From the NCBI GenBank assembly GCA_963576475.1, contig OY754986.1, forward strand, positions 8,013,031-8,077,030: a DNA stretch of 64,000 nucleotides, in the 5' to 3' direction. Made by a program: the position numbers and the translations under genes. Shown here piece by piece: positions 57,951-64,000 of this stretch (its first letter is position 1; the number at the start of each line of letters is the position of its first letter). The notes beneath the pieces are model-generated. The model was not told the origin of the DNA, did no database searches, and was given only the letters and a program-made list of their open reading frames with translations. The DNA comes from Molanna angustata (Eukaryota; Arthropoda; Insecta; Trichoptera; Molannidae).

Positions 57951-58309
57951 ATGCACATTGGTACAAGTACTACACTAATTTACCAGTGAAGATTTGCTAT
58001 TTTTTTATTGATAACTGCTACAATCTACGACCCGCGAGATGGACGGTGTCCACCTTTTATTTGGTCTTCCTTCGTCTCTTGTAAAATTTATAAATTACAA
58101 CTTCAAATCTTAAACTGAAGGTAACTCAAGACAAGAAAAAATATGACTTTTTATTAAATAAGTACCCAGTAGTGAATTTCTTGCTCTGCATCTTTGTAGA
58201 AAATTGACGAGATCAATCATATCTTGAGAGAAAAACACCCTTGTAGGTACTATATTATAATGTTACCCAACACTTAAAGCCGGTCTTACAGTTAGCCTCT
58301 AAGTAGGTC
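57951..58309. other. Mostly unassigned; short LINE-like piece
   Basis: Minus-strand frame near 58020-58085 reads TRDEGRPNKRWT, like the 'GRP..RW' tail of RTE-type LINEs. Otherwise nothing. Confidence 0.3.
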
Positions 58310-59075
58310 ATCATCATCGTTTGCGCAACATCCCTGTGTGGGACCTGGCTTCCTCTAGAATTCATCTCCAACCGTCCCTGTCCTTCGCCGCTCTCATCCA
58401 GTTTGTTATTCCGATAACCCTTATGTCGTCTTCTGTGTCATCGAGCAATCTTAGCTTGGGTCTGCCTCTACTTCTTCTGCCCTCTGGATTGGTATTAAGA
58501 ACCTTTTTGGGGATACGATCATCATTTATTTATTTATTTAAACACTTTATTGTACATTACTTAATAGCTAGTACAAATGGCGGACTTATTGCCTAATGGC
58601 AATTTCTTCCAGACAACCATCTGTGACAGTTATGAGACAAAAAGGTACATGTACAAAAAAGAAAATATATATAAATCCATAAACATATTACATTTAAACA
58701 CAAGAAAGTAAGAAGAATAAAAATATGTACATCAATGAAAATTAAACAAATCATAGATAAAACTTGTTACAACACTATGGAAGGGAAGGGAAAAAAAATC
58801 ATTCATCCGGCTGACGTGTCTCAACCACTGCAGTCTACGTAATTTTTATGACTTGTACAATGTTGGGTTCGTCATAGAATGCTTCTAATTCATGATTATA
58901 TCGTATCCTCCAAAGTCCATTATCATTTTCTGGGCCAAAAATCTTTCTCAGGATTTTCCTTTCAAATATCAAGAGGCTATATTCGTCTCTTTTTGTTAAG
59001 ACCCAACATTCAGCTTCAAACACTACGACAGGTCTGAGAAGAATTTTATGTACCAATATCTCTAAGTAGATGGTT
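58310..59075 (-). mobile_element. LINE-R copy 2, interrupted by a family S insert
   Basis: Upstream part (59075-58797): VVVFEAECWVLTKRDE, ERKILRKIFGPENDNGLWRI, RYNHELEAFYDEPNIVQVIK. Downstream part (58516-58310): DRIPKKVLNTNPEGRRSRGR, PKLRLLDDTEDDIRVIGITN, WMRAAKDRDGWRWILEEARS. These are consecutive blocks of an RTE-like C terminus, homologous to 22812-23105, separated by 58517-58795. Confidence 0.82.
58517..58795 (-). mobile_element. Family S retroelement 3' end inserted in LINE-R
   Basis: Minus strand ends AATAAAGTGTTTAAATAAAT AAATAAATGATG. Contains GGTTGTCTGGAAGAAATTGC and AGGCAATAAGTCCGCC. Short ATCATC/ATCATTC flanks suggest a target duplication of about 6 bp. Non-coding 3' UTR; the parent LINE is unknown. 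Confidence 0.65.
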
Positions 59076-59411
59076 AAGATGAATCCGAGTAAAGAATTAT
59101 TTTCCGATTAGTCTAAATATATATTTTACAGGTCACTTTTTTTACCACAAAGTTCCAAAGTAATGGAAATTATAAAATCTTGGATTAAGTAAAGGCAAGC
59201 TCTACAGTAATGCTGCAAAGTGTTCCAAAAACAACCCCAAGGTGGAGATCTCTAATGAGATGGATCGACCAGGTCAAGGAAAGTCAAGAAAGCTGCCAAC
59301 ACCGCCATTAGAGATGACACTAGGAGGATGTCGTTTGCAGCTTGGATATCCTCTTCATAACAAGGCTCTTAAACAAGGTTAGAGATTTGAATTATATTTC
59401 CACAATAAATA
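59076..59411. other. Unassigned, possibly LINE-derived
   Basis: 59240-59275 can be read as PRWRSLMRWIDQVKE, weakly like 'RP..RW.D.V'. No firm call. Confidence 0.25.
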
Positions 59412-59828
59412 CTATTTGAATGTAACGCATGAAATCCAACTGTCGATGACGATATGTTTAGTTGAAAAATACATACCAAACTATCAACCCTTAAATACAA
59501 ATTATTGAATAATTTGAGATTTTTTTTCTATACAAAAACATGTATTTCAACATAGGATAGTGTGGAGGTCAGTCTTTTCTTCGTATCTCAGATACGTATA
59601 CAACTTGATGATATGTATCTACGTATGAAGATTAATTAACTATTTGGGGTCCCCGTGGATATTATGTATTTTGCCATAGAAATTGTATGAAACGATGTCG
59701 TCACTGAAGTCAATTTAAAAAAAAGTTCGAAATGTACTATGTTCCTTCCTATGTAGTACCCGCGTCTTGGCTAAAAACTGTCGATATGTTCAGGGAAATC
59801 AATTCTTTTGAACAAATCGACAGTTGGA
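59412..59828 (-). mobile_element. HEL1 Helitron-like element, copy 6 (internally deleted)
   Basis: Both ends are recognisable on the minus strand (A|TCCAACTGTCGATTTGTTC at 59828; AACGCATGAAATCC with a degraded CTAG end at 59412). The middle is shortened to 417 bp and lacks the GT-rich run. Confidence 0.75.
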
Positions 59829-60086
59829 TAGCTAATATCTTCAACTGAATGTTTTCGAAAGATCTTAATCTCTCTTCAACGTAAAGCTTAGATTTCACAA
59901 GTGTTGTGATTCATGTCTCGCCGTAGTTCCGGTTCTTTGACATCCCCAAGACCCACTTCATCAAATTTGAGGGTTACACATCAAAATGAAAGGAGATTCG
60001 CCCTTATCGTATAGAACTCGACACCGAAAATAGGTTTGATATATTAATATTTCCACCCTTATAATAATATTAAGATTTATTTACAT

Positions 60087-60200
60087 AGCGCCGTTTAATG
60101 ATACAGGATCATTTCAAGGGCGTTCTTGCTATACGAAACAGTAATTGTCTTGTCAGTATCATCAACTCCAGCGTCTCTCTCTTGATATGCACCTCTCACT
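60087..60200 (-). mobile_element. LINE-L 3' end remnant
   Basis: Minus strand hairpin AGCGCCGTTTAATGATACAG/ATCATTTCAAGGGCG, preceded by a degenerate C terminus; TTAATATTATTAT-type tail at 60060-60085. Confidence 0.55.
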
Positions 60201-60259
60201 TCATCCACATACATGCATCGTCTACGTGCATTTCAGCTTTAAATTTTATTTATTTTTAT

Positions 60260-60355
60260 TTGAAATGAAACGAAACAAAACAAAACGTAACGAACGTAAC
60301 GTAACGTAACGTAACGTAACGTAACGAAACGTAACGAAACGAAACGAAACGAAAC
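60260..60355 (+). repeat. Pentanucleotide array (CGTAA/CGAAA)n
   Basis: AACGTAACGTAACGTAACG grading into AACGAAACGAAACGAAAC. Not the TTAGG insect telomere repeat. Confidence 0.9.
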
Positions 60356-60482
60356 ATATTGTAACGAAATGAAACATACCAAATAAAATGAAATAATATT
60401 AAATACAAAAATTACTTTATAAAAAACTAATATTTTTTTTATTCATTTTTTGTTGATGTACATGTATAATTCTGTCACTCTG

Positions 60483-60700
60483 TAATCTGGTTGGTTGGAA
60501 GAAATTGCCTAATGGCAATAAGCCCGTCAGTGTGTATTCTATTTGTTTATATTATGTACAAAAAGTTAACAATAAAACGAATAAAATAAAAAAAACTAAT
60601 AATGAACATACTATGTACCTACAATTATGTTCCTACTTGGAAATTTACTGCCTCACTAGACTAGTCTGTTCTGAGACTACTTTATTTTGTTTTTTATTTT
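60483..60700 (+). mobile_element. Retroelement 3' ends (families S and S2)
   Basis: GGTTGGAAGAAATTGCCTAA TGGCAATAAGCCC (60490-60530) with an A-rich run at 60570-60600, then TGCCTCACTAGACTAGTCTG and TTCTGAGACTAC near 60650-60680, like S2 in plus orientation. Confidence 0.45.
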
Positions 60701-60779
60701 GTTATTAGTTAATTAGTGTAAAAACATTTAAAGAAATAATAAAAAAATATAAAAATATTATATTATTGTTGCGTATTTT

Positions 60780-60880
60780 TGCACGACCGCTAATTCATAT
60801 TATGCGCATATAATTCATATTATAGCGCTATAATTCATATTATATATTATGCGCTATAATTCATATTATAGCGCATAAAC
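60780..60880. repeat. Inverted tandem repeat of a 20-base AT hairpin
   Basis: TAATTCATATTAT occurs four times with alternating GCGC/AGCGCT cores, so TATGCGCTATAATTCATATT and its flank ATAGCGCATA form a hairpin. Confidence 0.75.
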
Positions 60881-62835
60881 AAAAAAACAAAAAAAAATAA
60901 AAAAAATGTTAAAAGAATTTTATATATAAGTTTGTATGTTTTCTTTGTTATATTGTGTTAATGGTTTTAATTATTGTTATATTGTATTGCTAGTTTTTAA
61001 TTTTTGTTTGTTTATAATTATTTTTTGTTACATTATCAAATTTATGTAAAGTTTACTTATTGTATTTTGATACTTTTTATACTAGGTACCTAAACACATA
61101 ATTCATAGTTCATTTTTCAACATTTCATCATTCCATATTTAAATACCTATCTTTTGTTTGATATAATATTTTGACATTAAGATTGTAAAGTTTAGATTGT
61201 GAAAATAAAAACGTAAAATGTCGTTTCTCGACATATAGAGCAACGAAAACGTATTTTTATTTTCAATTGACATTAATTGTCATTATATTTATATAAGTGT
61301 ACGAGAGAGCTAGCACTGTTAAACTGCTTTTGCAGTTACGTGCAAGAATACTTATTGTTTAAAAAAATGTAAATAAATAAAACTTTAATAAAAATTTTTT
61401 AAAAAATGTGGTAGCTTTTGTATGTATAATTTTGTATATACCCGCAAAGTGTATCAAAAGAGATATTTAGATGAAGATTTTCATATAAAGTCTCAACGTG
61501 CTTTATTTCCTGTTACTTTTTTATTAAATTTTGCTTTCTGCCATTCTCTGGTTGTCCCCCCACTCCCATCTACCTCCCACCATCTATTCCTCCCCCCATC
61601 TCCCCATCTACCTCCATCCGATTCTATTTCGAGCAAGAGTAATGGTCAGAATAAGAAGAAGTATGGCTACCATCTCTTCCCATGGAGTTTCCCTGACACC
61701 AAACCTTCTCAAATTTCAGGACTCCTTTCTCAGAATTATGAAATGTTACCTTAATATTAAAAATTATCTTAGTATTTTCTTTATTTAATTTCTCATTAGA
61801 CAATCATTTAATTGAGGAAATAAAGAAGCGTAGAAAGCTAATCGTTCAAGAATTATAATAAACATGTAGGTAAATCGTCTCACTATCCCTAAATCAAGAC
61901 CATCTTCAAAGTGTATCTGAAGATGAGTTTTCGATAAATTTGCCAACACTTCCATCCTTTTCCTCTCCCAAAAAGTATTGCTACCTACATTAGTCTTCAC
62001 AATCGACTACAACTCGTCGCCGAGTAAAGTCTGATTTTTTTAAAAGTGCCAAAGCTCATAGGGTGACCATGGTGTAAAAGAAAAAAAAATATTATGGGAT
62101 TTTTTTTATCATTTCATGATATAAAACGGTTGTAACTTGCACATGCATATATCTTCAAAACCTTCAAATCTACTCATACCTATACATACTTCCGGTACCA
62201 TGCGGCTTTAATGGGTCTACATTATTAGGTATTTTCTGCAAATGTTAATGGGCATCTCCTGGGAAAGTAATATTTTAACAAAATATTTATTTGATACTTT
62301 TTATCAGGAATATAAAAATAATACATTATGAAGTAATTAATCCTTTTATGTAATAATAAACAGTTACATATTATTTTACAAAATAATAAATTATACTATA
62401 CAAAATATTTACATAATAGTTCATTGAGGCAAACACACATACATAAATAATATAACTATGTAACTAATACAAATAAATAATGGACACTTATTCTATACTA
62501 AGACGGTGATAACACATGTTTATAATAATAATTATATATCGATATTAAACTAAAAATGAAATCATCAGTTAGAAATAAAAAATCATCAATGAAAACAATT
62601 CCTAATTTAGAACACATGGTCACCATAAAAAATCAAACGTGCGCTCACTTCGAGAGATAGATACGTACTGTCGGGTTTGTTGATGTTTGTTGTTAAGGAC
62701 ACCAAATGGTGTAAACCAATCAGCAACCACGAGTCTACTAATACATTTACATGCGTAAATACTATGCATTTTTTGTTTATGTATAGAATTGGCACTTTAA
62801 AAAAAATCAGACTTTACGTTTCAATGACATTTAAC
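60881..62835. other. Unassigned 2-kb AT-rich region
   Basis: A proline/serine-rich frame at 61422-61754 and a minus frame at 61785-62000 show no known domain. Nothing else seen. Confidence 0.35.
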
Positions 62836-63437
62836 AGAAGTTAAATAATATTTTTATTGACAAACATTTTTTCAACATCTCAATAGAGACGAAGTAGGGA
62901 TATTGTAGAAGCACTCGAGGCACTTACAGGGCTTACGACCTGTCATCGGCTGGTTTACGTGATCACTTTATGCGCTTGCGCAACGTTCACCAATTATGCC
63001 TTTTTATTGAGTTCCCTTATCGATGTAATTTTGAAAATTCTATATATTTGAATAGTGTGTAACATTTTACCTGAAAATAATGCATAATTACTTTTGCCAT
63101 CTATGGAGTAACGGAGAAACCTTTTTGTAACGCCATCTATTGAGAAATTGAGAAATAAATTTTTATTTGTAAACAATCAAAGCAACAATCCTTATAAATG
63201 AGATGACGGTGTCATACACAGATGTCACCCCTGAACTGCGCCAGAAATATTATTTCATTTTTGGCTTGTTTACCTACTTGTACTAATGTGTATGTAAATC
63301 GATTTTTTTTTAATTCTACATCTACAATATCCCAACTTCGTCTCTAATAATGTTTGCGTATCCCTTTTCCCTTTTAAGGGAAAAAATCCAATGTTTGCGT
63401 ATATGCAATTAAAAAAGAATATTCGAGAAGTTAAATA
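62836..63437 (-). mobile_element. Foldback element P2 with 12-bp TSD
   Basis: AGAAGTTAAATA at 62836-62847 and 63426-63437. Leader at the right (TGCAATTAAAAAAGAATATT, minus orientation), a long arm at 62870-63000 (GAGACGAAGTAGGGATATTG, TTACGACCTGTCATCGGCTG) and only a short matching arm at 63316-63343. The centre differs from P1. Confidence 0.78.
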
Positions 63438-63792
63438 GTTTCGACAAAAGACGAAATATACATATTTCACTTTATTATATCTATCAACTAAGACTAGCTA
63501 CGCCCACTTCCACCCGCTTCGCATATGGTGACTGAAAACGACCCCTTCGTAGAAGGCTTGTAAGAATGACAAAGAATGCATGTTACAAAGAGTAGCTCTA
63601 GAAACTTCTCTAGACTCGTGGTCTCGGCTCTATAGTGCAAAAAATAACAGTCAACGTCGGTGAAAATAATATTCACAGACATTGATTGTCACGAGAGTAC
63701 TTCAAGCCTGTGACTGTAAGATTGGGCATCAGAGAGTTGACACTCTGGAATTTCATTTTTTTTTATTCAGCAGATAGAAGGGCACTATAACC
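63438..63792. other. Unassigned spacer
   Basis: No coding call; short frame at 63494-63682 without motif. Confidence 0.3.
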
Positions 63793-64000
63793 ATGGAAAT
63801 CGAGGGAGATCGCGATCCACTTCCACGCCGGCGACGCTATAGAGCCCATTGGCCCTGTTCGCCACCGGACGCAGCCGCAACATCGGACAAACACAAAATA
63901 TCCACCATCCATCGGGTTCAACCACTGCCCCCGAGAATCCAACCACACACGTCAGGGCCTCCGATTGGTCTCGAAATCGGCCGCTAAGAACACTCCGTTT
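63793..64000 (+). mobile_element. GC-rich element, second copy (runs off the window)
   Basis: From ATG at 63793 the frame reads MEIEGDRDPLPRRRRYRAHW and continues HKISTIHRVQPLPP. About 155 bases are nearly identical to 246-400, then it diverges (ends PPIGLEIGR-stop). Composition is far more GC-rich than its surroundings. It may be the 5' region of a larger element beyond the window. Confidence 0.6.

Noticed and set aside
60260..60355. Telomere-like repeat
   Set aside because: Unit is CGTAA/CGAAA, not the insect TTAGG repeat; short and internal.
61422..61788. Overlapping proline/serine-rich frames
   Set aside because: Composition follows a local pyrimidine-rich stretch; no motif.

Overview
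This is a eukaryotic, AT-rich window made almost entirely of transposable elements and tandem repeats. I recognise no host protein-coding gene, no intact transposon gene and no functional RNA gene. The repeat content (many 5'-truncated LINEs of RTE-like and Jockey/CR1-like type, Helitron-like elements, PIF/Harbinger and piggyBac-type elements, polyA/(AAAT)n-tailed 3' ends) points to an insect genome, most likely a moth or butterfly. That assignment is an inference from repeat style, not from a marker gene. Intervals with no reading frame resembling a protein are listed as unassigned.

Layout. 0-6 kb: a LINE (LINE-L, minus strand) split by a GC-rich insertion with a target-site duplication (TSD), an RTE remnant, then a 35-unit satellite (60/79/83-bp units). 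6-13 kb: a terminal-inverted-repeat (TIR) element with a LINE nested in it, LINE-M, a Jockey-like LINE, a 98-bp dimeric satellite broken by LINE-N, and a degenerate PIF/Harbinger element with TAA TSDs. 13-26 kb: Helitron-like HEL1 copies, a 303-bp (TA)n run, the GW repeat family (one member with four 313-bp tandem units) and a foldback element. 26-36 kb: LINE-M, a large foldback, two oppositely oriented HEL2 Helitrons with an expanded 18-bp minisatellite, and a palindromic piggyBac-type element inserted in LINE-N. 36-52 kb: more HEL1, GW and piggyBac-type copies, a small MITE and three foldback elements. 52-64 kb: LINE-M broken by HEL1, which is itself broken by a retroposon-like insert; a 470-bp near-perfect palindrome; further LINE fragments; and a second copy of the GC-rich element at the right edge.

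Most interesting signal. Six foldback loci (23999-24386, 46948-47175, 47661-48107, 51179-51553, 55423-55981, 62836-63437) share one architecture: 11-14 bp TSDs, an asymmetric leader of about 45-80 bp, then inverted arms around a spacer. In three of the families the arms carry a motif like a hammerhead ribozyme core: GANG(A/G), a short hairpin, GAA, a self-complementary A...T block, then C. Stem II shows one covarying base pair between copies. I infer non-autonomous Penelope-like or similar retroelements with decayed or variant hammerheads. The second strong signal is HEL1: a paralogous empty site inside LINE-M shows insertion exactly between A and T with no duplication, and HEL1 carries a piece of the 3' end of that same LINE.
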